Source of the DNA: Draconibacterium sp.
Lineage (GTDB): Bacteria > Bacteroidota > Bacteroidia > Bacteroidales > Prolixibacteraceae
Direction of reading: 5' to 3'
DNA: 14,867 nt
Assembly (NCBI GenBank): GCA_027011835.1
Contig: JALUZN010000018.1
Span: 1-14,867 of the forward strand
Shown here: positions 1-6,844 of the stretch, one piece after another
Layout of the letters: the number at the start of each line of letters is the position of its first letter
How positions within the stretch are numbered: the stretch's first letter is position 1
Position numbers and translations under genes: made by a program
The notes under the pieces: model-generated
Told to the model about the DNA's origin: nothing
The model's input: only the letters and a program-made list of their open reading frames with translations
Database searches by the model: none

Positions 1-40
1 CCTCATCGGGGAACTGTTCTATAAAGTTAATTAATGACAT
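1..40 (-). CDS. Start of a probable IS1595/ISXO2-type transposase gene, cut by the window edge
   Basis: An ATG at 40-38 on the minus strand opens a frame that reads MSLINFIEQFPDE before leaving the window. IS1595-family (ISXO2-like) transposases commonly begin with this kind of segment: a short hydrophobic start, then F-x-x-x-F-P-[DT]-E ahead of a zinc-ribbon Cys. This is family knowledge from memory and rests on only 13 residues. A TATCTTTG box at 64-57 fits the Bacteroidota -7 promoter consensus and would give a leader of about ten bases, which supports this start. A different short protein with a similar N-terminus cannot be excluded. Confidence 0.45.
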   Translation of the reverse strand, partial: MSLINFIEQFPDE

Positions 41-56
41 ACTTCTATTTTTATTT

Positions 57-64
57 CAAAGATA
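57..64 (-). promoter_or_regulatory. Probable -7 promoter element (TATCTTTG) for the gene starting at 40
   Basis: Read on the minus strand, 64-57 is TATCTTTG, an exact match to the Bacteroidota primary-sigma -7 consensus TAnnTTTG. No convincing -33 TTTG lies at the usual spacing. The implied leader is very short, as is common in this phylum. Confidence 0.35.
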
Positions 65-129
65 ATAATAATTGGGTAAATATACGGGTATTCATATTAA
101 AATATAATGAATCGGCTTTTTTCCTGCCT

Positions 130-380
130 GAGGTCATTTTTGGGGTTAATCTAAAGTCAGTTCGCAGCGACGGCCTTGGTCGGTGAACCGGAAAACAAGC
201 GATAACGACGTTAAAAAAATCCTGCTGTTTGAGGAGGTTACGACGAGTTCAGGATTTTTAGTCGTTATTGCGTAGCTTTTCCGAGTGAAGCGAACGCAGC
301 CTTGGGCTTTTTGTTTACTTTTTGGGCTAAGCAAAAAAGTAAAATCCGCCCGATAGGGCAAAAGAAACATCATGGCATCT
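130..380. repeat. GC-richer repeat-like block with a long imperfect inverted repeat
   Basis: The arms 201-224 and 250-269 are inverted copies. GATAACGAC, a poly-A tract and ATCCTG on the left pair with CAGGAT, a T tract and GTCGTTAT on the right, with about four unpaired A/T bases and a 25-base loop. A direct repeat (TTGGGCT, once on each side of a TTTACTTTTT-like stretch) lies at about 302-330. The 75-codon frame on the minus strand resembles short 'hypothetical proteins' that I recall being predicted inside dispersed repeats in Bacteroidota genomes. Only one copy is in this window, so calling it a dispersed repeat is inference. Confidence 0.4.
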
Positions 381-468
381 CTCTGACTGGCAACCCAAAA
401 GTTTAAATGCCCCTAAAAATCTATTTAAATTTTGAACCAACCCGAATTATGAAGTGAGCCAAAGTTTG

Positions 469-477
469 TACCTTTAT
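469..477 (+). promoter_or_regulatory. Possible -7 promoter element (TACCTTTAT) for the alpha/beta hydrolase
   Basis: TACCTTTAT ends 13 bases before the ATG at 491 and differs from the Bacteroidota TAnnTTTG consensus at one position. A weak -33 candidate (TTATG, 447-451) lies 17 bases upstream. The implied leader is very short. Confidence 0.3.
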
Positions 478-490
478 AAAAAGTGTATTT

Positions 491-1924
491 ATGAAACGAT
501 ATTTTTTATCTCGGGTTTTATACCAATTTAGCTACAAACTGGTATTTGTTTTTCTTCTTTTCATTAGCTGTGTACCGGGTTTTGCTCAAAGTCAACCTGA
601 AGTAAAAATTACCGGGAACTGGAGTGGAAAGCTGGAGCTTCCAACGGTAAAGCTAGAGATAATTTTTAAAATTGTTGCTGATGAAAACGGATTGTTAACG
701 GCAAAAATGGATGTGCCAATGCAGAATGCAAAAGACCTCCCGGTTAGTAAAACCGAAATTAAAAACGATAGCCTGTTTTTAACGGTTGCCGCAATTGGCG
801 GAAGTTATAAAGGAGCATTCGAAACAGATAAAAAAATTACTGGGATATGGCAACAAAACGGAGTAAAACTACCGCTTGTTTTAGAAAAGAACAAACCGGG
901 TGTTAAACGAAACCGACCGCAAACCCCGCAGCCTCCGTTTCCATATATTGTAAAAGAGGTTGAATACATTAATCCTGAATCGGGGCTTAAATTGGCCGGA
1001 ACACTAACAATTCCAAACAATGCAAAAAGCTGTCCGGCAGTGGTTTTAATCTCCGGTTCGGGGGCACAAGACCGCGACGAAACCATTTTCGAACATAAAC
1101 CATTTTTAGTAATTGCCAACTATCTGACAAGAAACGGCATTGCTGTTTTGCGTGTCGACGACCGCGGAGTTGGTGGTTCGGAAGGCGATATAAAAAATGC
1201 AACCAGCAACGATTTTGCAACCGATGTTTTGGCAGGAGTTAATTTTCTGAAAAACACCGCCGGAATTGATACAACAAAAATTGGTTTGATAGGACACAGC
1301 GAGGGCGGATTAATTGCCCCGATTGTTGCTACCCAATCAAACAATATTGCTTTTATTATTTTACTGGCAGGGCCGGGAACTCCGGGAAAACAAATTCTTC
1401 TCGACCAGGCAGAATTGTTAAACCGGGCAGCCGGATTAACCGATGCACAGATTGAGCAAAACAGAAAACTTCAAACGGCAATTTTCAATATTCTTTTAAC
1501 CGAAAAAGATTCGGTTAAACAGGTCGACCGCTTGCAACGAACCCTTTCGAACGGTATGTACCCGATGTTGAACGACGAACAAAAAAAGCTGATTGACACA
1601 AAAGTTGCCGGAATAAACAATGCGTGGTTTAAGTTCTTTCTTGCTTACAATCCCTATCCAACTTTAACAAAAGTTACCTGCCCCGTGCTGGCACTTGCCG
1701 GCGAAAAAGATTTGCAGGTGCCTCCGAAAACCAATCTTGAAGCCATTAAAAAAGCTCTTGCCGAAGGGGGAAATAAAAATGTAGAAACAAAAGAACTTCA
1801 GAACCTGAACCATCTTTTTCAGAATTGTAAAACAGGGGCAGTTGCCGAATATGCCGAGATTGAAGAGACCATATCGCCCGGGGTCTTGGAAATTATTAAG
1901 GCCTGGATTTGGGATATTGAATAG
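491..1924 (+). CDS. Secreted alpha/beta hydrolase (EstD/dienelactone-hydrolase-like esterase) with an N-terminal beta domain
   Basis: The 477-residue protein begins with a signal peptide: basic residues, a hydrophobic core at about 17-28, and a likely cut after GFAQ at residue 33, placing it in the periplasm or outside. Residues about 35-135 look like a small beta-rich domain (GNWSGKL ... GIWQQNG), often found ahead of this hydrolase type. A proline-rich linker (about 142-151) leads to the hydrolase domain. That domain has the GSGAQDRDE motif (189-197), the nucleophile elbow GHSEGG with Ser270, a probable acid at Asp407 in GEKDLQVPP, and a probable base at His441 in LNHLFQ. The triad is complete, so an active esterase or acyl-hydrolase is likely, with unknown substrate. 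A few members of this superfamily are peptidases. The gene is single and convergent with the AMP-binding gene 17 bp away, with no strong terminator between. Confidence 0.85.
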   Translation: MKRYFLSRVLYQFSYKLVFVFLLFISCVPGFAQSQPEVKITGNWSGKLELPTVKLEIIFKIVADENGLLTAKMDVPMQNAKDLPVSKTEIKNDSLFLTVAAIGGSYKGAFETDKKITGIWQQNGVKLPLVLEKNKPGVKRNRPQTPQPPFPYIVKEVEYINPESGLKLAGTLTIPNNAKSCPAVVLISGSGAQDRDETIFEHKPFLVIANYLTRNGIAVLRVDDRGVGGSEGDIKNATSNDFATDVLAGVNFLKNTAGIDTTKIGLIGHSEGGLIAPIVATQSNNIAFIILLAGPGTPGKQILLDQAELLNRAAGLTDAQIEQNRKLQTAIFNILLTEKDSVKQVDRLQRTLSNGMYPMLNDEQKKLIDTKVAGINNAWFKFFLAYNPYPTLTKVTCPVLALAGEKDLQVPPKTNLEAIKKALAEGGNKNVETKELQNLNHLFQNCKTGAVAEYAEIEETISPGVLEIIKAWIWDIE

Positions 1925-1941
1925 GCGATAAAACGATGGTA

Positions 1942-3249
1942 TTATTTTATAATCCGGTAAAACCCGTCGGTGGTTTTTACCCCTAAATTGCCGGTGTGCA
2001 GCCACCCGTCTTTGTCGATAATCATTTCGCTAGCTTTCCGATTTTTGTAGTACCCTTTCATTACATTGTATCCACGGCAACAAATTTCGCCCTGCTCTTC
2101 AGCATCGCACAGCTCTCCCGTTTTGGTGTTTACAATTTTTACCTCAACATTGGGCAGTTCGAAACCTATTGTTGTTGTGTGGGTTTTAATCGGGTTGTGT
2201 GGGCGCGTGGCAGTTATTCCTCCCGACGATTCCGTTGTTCCGTAAACCGTAATTAAATCTTTCAGGTGCATTTTGGCCTGCACATTGTTAACCACTTTTT
2301 CTTCTGAATTTGAGTTGAATAAAATGCCGGCTCGCAATGAGGTTAATTTAAACGAGTTAAATTCAGGCAAACTCATTATTTCGTTAAACAATTCGGAAGT
2401 GCCGTAAATTGCCGTACATTTTTCCGATTCCATCGATACCAGAATTTGATAAGTGGTAAAATCTTCGGCAAAAACTAATGTGGCTCCGTGTGCAACAACC
2501 GAGCAAAGTCCAAGCACATTTCCCCTTACTTCGGAGAGTGGGAGAGATAGTAACAGCCGTTCTGCCGACGTATATTTCATACACTCGCCAACCGAATGGC
2601 CACTGTTTAAAACCGATTGGTGCGAAAGCATCGCTCCCAAAAAAGTTTCTCCCGAACGGGTGTACTGAATGGTTGCAACATTGTGGCAGTCTACACTGCT
2701 TTTTGCACTTTCAAGCTCTATCTCGTCGATATGGCTGCCCAGCAAAATAAGTTCGGCAGTGTTGTACATTCCCCGCTGTTTTTTCTGCCCTATAAAAACT
2801 ACATTTCTTAATTTGGGGAAGTGCTTTGAATTTAACCTTTCCCGTGCATTGGTTTTTATTGTTGGAATGAGCCGGTGAATTATTTCGGCAAAATTGCCGG
2901 TTGAAACGTCATCGGATAAAAACAGAGAATGAATATCGGCGTCTTTTAAAACAAACTCCAGTTCAGTTAGATTGTATGTAGGTTTTACGGGCACCAAAAC
3001 TGCTCCTATTTTTGCCGATGCAAAGAAGAGGGTTGTCCAGTCGGGAACATTCTTCGCCCAAATTGCAATTTTATTTCCCGGTTGAACTCCAAGGTAAAGC
3101 AACCCTTTCGCCAGACTGTTTACCCGCTTGTTAAACCGGCTGTATGTAAATCGCAAATCGCGGTCGGGGTAAACCATAAACTCTGTATCGGGTGTTTCGA
3201 AAGCCCATTTTTCAAGAATTTCTCCCAAAGAATAATTTAGTAACTGCAT
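1942..3249 (-). CDS. Degenerate AMP-binding (acyl-CoA synthetase-like) protein lacking its catalytic motifs and C-terminal domain; probable pseudoenzyme
   Basis: The open frame has 435 codons. The family fold is recognisable along its length: YPDRDLRFTYSRFNKRV (27-43), IWAKNVPDWTTLFFASAKIG (63-82), LKDADIH (101-107), GMYNTAEL (160-167), GEICCRGYNVMKGYY (387-401) and DGWLHTG (414-420). Active relatives have about 550 residues. From memory of the family, the phosphate loop TSGTTGxPKG is TRSGETFLG here (198-206). The FHCFG motif is SEVRG (239-243), YGVPTMF is YGTSELF (282-288), AGSPCP is FNSNSE (311-316), and the ribose-binding Asp of TGD is Asn421. The protein stops at FYRIIK, just where the hinge and the C-terminal domain with its catalytic Lys would follow. 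The three frames past the stop do not encode the missing part. It lies 41 bp downstream of the XRE-cupin gene on the same strand. Synthetase activity is very unlikely. A binding or sensing role, or a decaying gene with its frame still open, are the options. Confidence 0.8.
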   Translation of the reverse strand: MQLLNYSLGEILEKWAFETPDTEFMVYPDRDLRFTYSRFNKRVNSLAKGLLYLGVQPGNKIAIWAKNVPDWTTLFFASAKIGAVLVPVKPTYNLTELEFVLKDADIHSLFLSDDVSTGNFAEIIHRLIPTIKTNARERLNSKHFPKLRNVVFIGQKKQRGMYNTAELILLGSHIDEIELESAKSSVDCHNVATIQYTRSGETFLGAMLSHQSVLNSGHSVGECMKYTSAERLLLSLPLSEVRGNVLGLCSVVAHGATLVFAEDFTTYQILVSMESEKCTAIYGTSELFNEIMSLPEFNSFKLTSLRAGILFNSNSEEKVVNNVQAKMHLKDLITVYGTTESSGGITATRPHNPIKTHTTTIGFELPNVEVKIVNTKTGELCDAEEQGEICCRGYNVMKGYYKNRKASEMIIDKDGWLHTGNLGVKTTDGFYRIIK

Positions 3250-3252
3250 CGA

Positions 3253-3286
3253 CTTTTTATTAAAAGAATGAGAATGGCAAAAGCCA
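3253..3286 (-). other. Intercistronic hairpins between the regulator and AMP-binding genes
   Basis: The 41-bp gap contains two small perfect inverted repeats: CTTTT-TATT-AAAAG (3253-3266) and TGGC-AAAA-GCCA (3275-3286). They are short and could influence readthrough or mRNA stability between the two genes. Chance is possible in such an AT-rich gap. Confidence 0.25.
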
Positions 3287-3290
3287 AATT

Positions 3291-3866
3291 TTATATCGGG
3301 GTATAAACAACGGCCAATAGTTTTGCCGTTTCGGTTCCGGCAGCGTGTACATTATGGGCGACCACCGAGTCGAGATAAATGCTGTCGCCTTCGCTTAAAG
3401 TATAAACATCTTTCCCGTAATTTATCTCAATTTTTCCTTTAAAAACAAAAATAAACTCTTCTCCTTCGTGTGTCGAAAGTTTATAGTCCGACTCTTTTTG
3501 TGGTTCTATTTCAACAATAAACGGGTCCATGTGGCGTCCGGCTTTATCGGGTGCCAGCGAAAAAAAGTTAAGGTGTTCTCTGTTTTTTTCGTTTTTTGTT
3601 GAGAAACTCAGTGCTGTTTTCTCGTTGCCCGAACGAACGATTACAGGTCCGGGTTGCTCCTGCCCATCGAGAAAAGTTCCAAGCCGTACGCCCAAAGCTC
3701 TCGATATTTTAATTAGATGCCCCAGCGACGGAACCGTCCCTTCCTTTTCAATTCTTTCTAATTGCGATACCTCTAAGTTTGCACTTAAGGCGAGTTCGTC
3801 AATCGAGATTTGCCTGAACTCGCGAAACTTTTTAATCTTTATCCCGATACTATTATTTTGTTTCAT
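3291..3866 (-). CDS. XRE-family helix-turn-helix regulator with C-terminal cupin domain
   Basis: The 191-residue protein has an N-terminal HTH (about 8-63, with SIDELALSANLEVSQLERIE as the helix-turn-helix core). It then has a linker and a cupin barrel (about 105-190). Cupin motif 1 is visible as THEGEEFIFVFKGKIEI with His133, Glu136 or Glu137 and Gly143. Motif 2 is GDSIYLDSVVAHNVHA with His171 and His174. The length is typical of the HTH-cupin class, whose members bind a small ligand or metal in the cupin and usually regulate neighbouring genes. In other Bacteroidota, as far as I recall, such regulators sit beside an intact AMP-binding acyl-CoA synthetase; here the partner is the degenerate one. 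The start ATG at 3866 follows a TACATTTG promoter box by about 30 bp. The likely target is its own promoter. The ligand is unknown. Confidence 0.85.
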   Translation of the reverse strand: MKQNNSIGIKIKKFREFRQISIDELALSANLEVSQLERIEKEGTVPSLGHLIKISRALGVRLGTFLDGQEQPGPVIVRSGNEKTALSFSTKNEKNREHLNFFSLAPDKAGRHMDPFIVEIEPQKESDYKLSTHEGEEFIFVFKGKIEINYGKDVYTLSEGDSIYLDSVVAHNVHAAGTETAKLLAVVYTPI

Positions 3867-3894
3867 AAGTGGAATGAATTTACAAACCCGTTTC

Positions 3895-3904
3895 TACAAA
3901 TGTA
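3895..3904 (-). promoter_or_regulatory. -7 promoter box overlapping a small palindrome (TACA-AA-TGTA), a candidate autoregulatory operator
   Basis: On the minus strand 3904-3897 reads TACATTTG, an exact TAnnTTTG -7 match placed to transcribe the XRE-cupin gene with a leader of about 25 bases. The same bases lie in the palindrome TACAAATGTA (3895-3904). A second TTACAAAC half-site lies at 3880-3887, giving a spaced repeat suited to an HTH dimer. The promoter call is fair; the operator is inference. Confidence 0.35.
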
Positions 3905-3946
3905 TTAAGATGAATGAAGAGATAAAAATGATATGGGATAAAAAAC

Positions 3947-3974
3947 AAAAAAGGTGCTCATGAGCACCTTTTTT
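3947..3974 (-). terminator. Rho-independent terminator after the phosphorylase gene (perfect 28-bp palindrome)
   Basis: The sequence from 3947 to 3974 is a perfect palindrome centred at 3960/3961. It has a GGTGCTC/GAGCACC stem flanked by six A on one side and six T on the other. On the minus strand the hairpin is followed by a long T-rich tract interrupted by one G, and it begins 23 bp after the phosphorylase stop codon. It insulates the glucan cluster from the regulator pair. The plus strand also has six T, but no plus-strand gene ends nearby. Confidence 0.85.
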
Positions 3975-3996
3975 GAATCGTATTAATATCTGAATT

Positions 3997-6573
3997 TTAT
4001 ATCCATCGAATGTATTTAAAGTCTTGTCTGTGTGGAAGATTTTCGTTTTTTGCAAACAATCTGAAACTGTAATTGTAGGCACCCGGATGATTTGGTTTAA
4101 CAATAGTTGCATATTTACAAATGGAGCCTTCACAGCTTTCTACATTAAATTCGAGTGTATCTACAATTCTTGCAGGTTTATCGGTGCCATTTTCGGTTAT
4201 TACCACTTCAACACCAATTTCATCGCTCGAAAGTCCTTTTAAATCGAGGGTAATATAAACCGGGTATTTTTGCCCCATTACCATTTTGTTTATTATCCCA
4301 TCAGAGAATTCGATGTTTTTTACTTCAATTTCATTCCATTTCGAGCTCACTTTAATTTTCCATTCGGCCAGCTCTTTTGCCAGCTTAAAGTCGTTGGATA
4401 CTATTTTCTGAGCTCTTTCGAATTGTGGATTGTAATAGCGATCCTGATAATCGCGAATCATACGGGCAGTGGTAAAATGTGGTGCTACCTCGGCCAGCGT
4501 ATTTTTAATGAATCCCACCCACTTCTCCGGAACTTTTTCTGTGTTCCGGTCGTAGAATGCCTCCACAACTTCCTCTTCAATAATGTTATAAATAGTATCG
4601 GCATCCAGTTCGTCCTGAAACTCCTGAACATCGTAAGTACGTTCGGCAGGAAGTGCCCATCCGGCGTTCTTTTTATATCCTTCAACCCACCAACCGTCGA
4701 GAACCGAAAAGTGAAGGGTTCCGTTCATTACTCCTTTTTCGCCGCTGGTTCCCGATGCTTCGAGCGGGCGTGTTGGTGTGTTTAACCATACATCAACTCC
4801 TTGCAGTAACATTTTTGCAAGGTTAATATCGTAGTTTTGAACAAACAATATTTTGCCTCTGAACTCGGGGCGTTTAGAAATTTCAACAATATATTTTATT
4901 AAATCCTGTCCCGCTTTGTCGGCTGGGTGTGCTTTTCCGGCAAAGATAAATTGAACGGGGCGTTTTGGATTATTTACAATTTTTGCCAATCTGTCGAGGT
5001 CGCGAAACAGGAGTGTTCCCCGTTTGTAGGTGGCAAACCTTCGTGCAAATCCAATAGTAAGCGCATTTGGATCTAATTTTCCCAAAACATCGGAAATCAG
5101 TTTTGGATTTTCGTGACGCTTAATCCAGTTGTCGGAAAAACGTTGTTTTATGTAATCGATTAATTTTAACCGGAGCTTTTTACGGAGTTCCCAAATTTCA
5201 GCATCGGGTACATTGTAAATGTTTTTCCATGCTTCGAAATCCAATTGCGAAAGTGGGAAGTTCTCTCCAAAATATTTTTTATGAATATTTTTCCATTCCT
5301 GAGCTGTCCACGTAGAGTAATGAACTCCGTTTGTAACATAACCAATCTCCAGCTCTTCCTCTAAAAACCCCGGATACAGTTGTTTGAAAACATTTTTACT
5401 AACGTCGCCGTGCAGCATACTAACGCCATTAATTCCTTGCGATAAGTTTGCTGCAAGGTAGCTCATATTAAAATGATCTTCGTTTTTATTTGCTTTTCCC
5501 AGCATATCGAACTCTTCCCATCTCAATCCTAATTTACTGGGGAAAAAGTCCATATAGTATCGAAACAGGTCGTTATGAAACGAATCGTGTCCGGCAGGAA
5601 CGGGTGTGTGTGTGGTAAAAACGGTTGAGGCACGCACTACTTCTTTTGCTTCTGCAAAAGTAAGGTTGTTTCGTTCTACCAATCCGGCAATTCGCTCAAT
5701 ACCAATAAATGCAGCATGTCCTTCGTTGCAGTGGTACACGTCTGATTGATAGCCAAGTTTTTCCAATGCTTTTATTCCTCCCAGTCCGAGAAGAATCTCC
5801 TGTTTTAACCGGTTTTCGTTGTCGCCACCATATAAATGGTGAGTTACTACTCTGTCTTGTTCCTGATTTTCAACACAATCGGCATCGAGCAGGTAGAGTT
5901 TTATATGGCCAATGTTTGCCTGCCAAACTCTTGCAAGTAGTTTTCTACTTGGGAAATCGACCTCAACACTAATCCAGTTTCCATCGTTATCTAAAGCCGG
6001 CTGAACGGGAATTTTTGAAAAGTGCTGTGCTTCGTAATTGGCCATCTGTTCGCCATGAAGGTTCAGGTTTTGTTTAAAATATCCGTAGCGGTAAAGCAGT
6101 CCTACGGCAACTAAATTTACTTTCGAGTCGCTTGCTTCTTTCAGGTAGTCGCCGGCAAGAATTCCAAGTCCTCCCGAGAAAATTTTCAGACTGTCGTGCA
6201 ACCCATATTCCATACTGAAATAGGCAATTTGCGGCCCATCTAAATTTTTTCGCTCGTCGAGGTATGTATTTAAGAGATGGTTTACATGGTGCATTTTTGC
6301 TATAAACTGCTCGTCGCTCTCCAACTCTTTAAAGCGTGCGTAACTAACTTTTTCTAATAACACAACCGGATTGTGCTCTGTCTCTTCCCAAATCTTTGTG
6401 TCAATCGACTGAAACAAATCCCGGGCTTCGCTGTTCCAAACCCACCAAATGTTTTTCGATAATTCGCGTAACGGATTTAAACTCTCGGGGAGTTTCGACT
6501 CAACAATAATTTTCTTCCAAACGGGCTCTTCCACGTTTGCAGGGTGTATAAACTTTATTTTTTCTGAACTCAT
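3997..6573 (-). CDS. glgP: Alpha-glucan (glycogen/maltodextrin) phosphorylase, GT35, of the DUF3417-containing type
   Basis: It phosphorolyses alpha-1,4-glucan to glucose-1-phosphate in the cytoplasm. I chose the ATG at 6573 (858 residues, MSSEKIKFIHPA), because the frame upstream offers only a TTG start at 6606. Residue numbers count from this ATG. The N-terminal region (about 25-110) fits the DUF3417 extension, with LRELSKNIWWVWN near 36-48. Then come AYFSMEYG (about 117-124), GGLGILAGDYLK (about 134-145), YHCNEGHAAF (about 280-289) and TTHTPVPAGHD (about 320-330). The C-terminal domain has IGFARRFATYKR (about 507-518) and the PLP site EASGTSGEKGVMNG (about 605-618), with probable PLP-binding Lys613. 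A beta-sandwich-like tail follows residue 740. The length fits the short bacterial/Thermus-type glycogen phosphorylases of about 850 residues. Key motifs look intact. It is the last gene of the glucan cluster, but a 271-bp gap with its own promoter-like box separates it from GH57. Confidence 0.93.
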   Translation of the reverse strand: MSSEKIKFIHPANVEEPVWKKIIVESKLPESLNPLRELSKNIWWVWNSEARDLFQSIDTKIWEETEHNPVVLLEKVSYARFKELESDEQFIAKMHHVNHLLNTYLDERKNLDGPQIAYFSMEYGLHDSLKIFSGGLGILAGDYLKEASDSKVNLVAVGLLYRYGYFKQNLNLHGEQMANYEAQHFSKIPVQPALDNDGNWISVEVDFPSRKLLARVWQANIGHIKLYLLDADCVENQEQDRVVTHHLYGGDNENRLKQEILLGLGGIKALEKLGYQSDVYHCNEGHAAFIGIERIAGLVERNNLTFAEAKEVVRASTVFTTHTPVPAGHDSFHNDLFRYYMDFFPSKLGLRWEEFDMLGKANKNEDHFNMSYLAANLSQGINGVSMLHGDVSKNVFKQLYPGFLEEELEIGYVTNGVHYSTWTAQEWKNIHKKYFGENFPLSQLDFEAWKNIYNVPDAEIWELRKKLRLKLIDYIKQRFSDNWIKRHENPKLISDVLGKLDPNALTIGFARRFATYKRGTLLFRDLDRLAKIVNNPKRPVQFIFAGKAHPADKAGQDLIKYIVEISKRPEFRGKILFVQNYDINLAKMLLQGVDVWLNTPTRPLEASGTSGEKGVMNGTLHFSVLDGWWVEGYKKNAGWALPAERTYDVQEFQDELDADTIYNIIEEEVVEAFYDRNTEKVPEKWVGFIKNTLAEVAPHFTTARMIRDYQDRYYNPQFERAQKIVSNDFKLAKELAEWKIKVSSKWNEIEVKNIEFSDGIINKMVMGQKYPVYITLDLKGLSSDEIGVEVVITENGTDKPARIVDTLEFNVESCEGSICKYATIVKPNHPGAYNYSFRLFAKNENLPHRQDFKYIRWI

Positions 6574-6745
6574 AATTTCTTTTTTAAAATTTTCGTTTGT
6601 TAACAAAAGTTCGTCGTATTCTTTGTTGATTGTGTTGGTAGTTAATGGAATACGAGAACTTATTTAGTTGTAATAAATAACGATAGTATGGTAATTACTT
6701 TTTATCGTATTTCTCATATCTAAAAATCTATTGATAAAACGAGAT

Positions 6746-6754
6746 GCAAAAGTA
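6746..6754 (-). promoter_or_regulatory. Probable promoter box (TACTTTTGC) for the phosphorylase gene
   Basis: On the minus strand 6754-6746 reads TACTTTTGC, an exact match to the extended Bacteroidota -7 consensus. It would give a leader of about 170 bases before the ATG at 6573. The -33 element is weak (T-rich only). This suggests that glgP can be transcribed apart from the upstream glucan genes. Confidence 0.4.
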
Positions 6755-6814
6755 CATTTATTACTCACAATAAATAAAAATTGATACCGTATCGACTTGA
6801 AAATAACAATAACT

Positions 6815-6836
6815 ATAAACAACAAATATTGTTTAT
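6815..6836 (-). terminator. Possible weak terminator hairpin after the GH57 gene
   Basis: An 8-bp perfect inverted repeat (ATAAACAA ... TTGTTTAT, 6-base spacer) begins 9 bases after the GH57 stop. On the minus strand it is followed by a T-rich but interrupted tract. The stem is almost all A/T, so termination would be inefficient. A separate palindrome, GATAC-C-GTATC, lies at 6783-6793. Confidence 0.3.
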
Positions 6837-6844
6837 GAAAAACT

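Larger units (their letters stand above)
41..490. other. 450-bp gene-free stretch between the left-edge gene and the alpha/beta hydrolase
   Basis: I see no convincing protein gene here. The left part (41-120) is very AT-rich. It contains an inverted repeat at 90-112 (ATTCAT ... ATGAAT) followed by a T run. The middle (about 130-380) is visibly richer in G+C and has a repeat-like character, described separately. The right part (about 390-490) is AT-rich again and carries a promoter-like box just before the hydrolase start. A 75-codon frame at 373-146 (minus) lies in the middle block and is treated as repeat-encoded. Confidence 0.6.

Noticed and set aside
146..373. 75-codon frame on the minus strand in the left gene-free stretch
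   Set aside because: It lies entirely inside the GC-rich repeat-like block, has a composition typical of frames inside repeats, and shows no domain or promoter. I treat it as repeat-encoded, not a gene.
1664..2005. Minus-strand frame across the end of the AMP-binding gene, tested as a frameshifted C-terminal domain
   Set aside because: Its sequence (DYKIIPSFYRLF...) does not resemble the hinge or lid domain of adenylate-forming enzymes and overlaps the hydrolase gene as a shadow.
3529..3963. 144-codon plus-strand frame opposite the XRE-cupin gene
   Set aside because: Antisense shadow of the regulator; it reads into the terminator palindrome and has no domain.
4270..4785. 171-codon plus-strand frame opposite the phosphorylase gene
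   Set aside because: It is antisense to a clearly real gene, rich in Phe, Cys and Tyr as expected from a reversed coding frame, and has no recognisable motif.
6574..6606. Upstream TTG start for the phosphorylase (869 residues)
   Set aside because: The first 11 residues are not typical of the family, and the ATG at 6573 follows an A-rich stretch typical of Bacteroidota starts.
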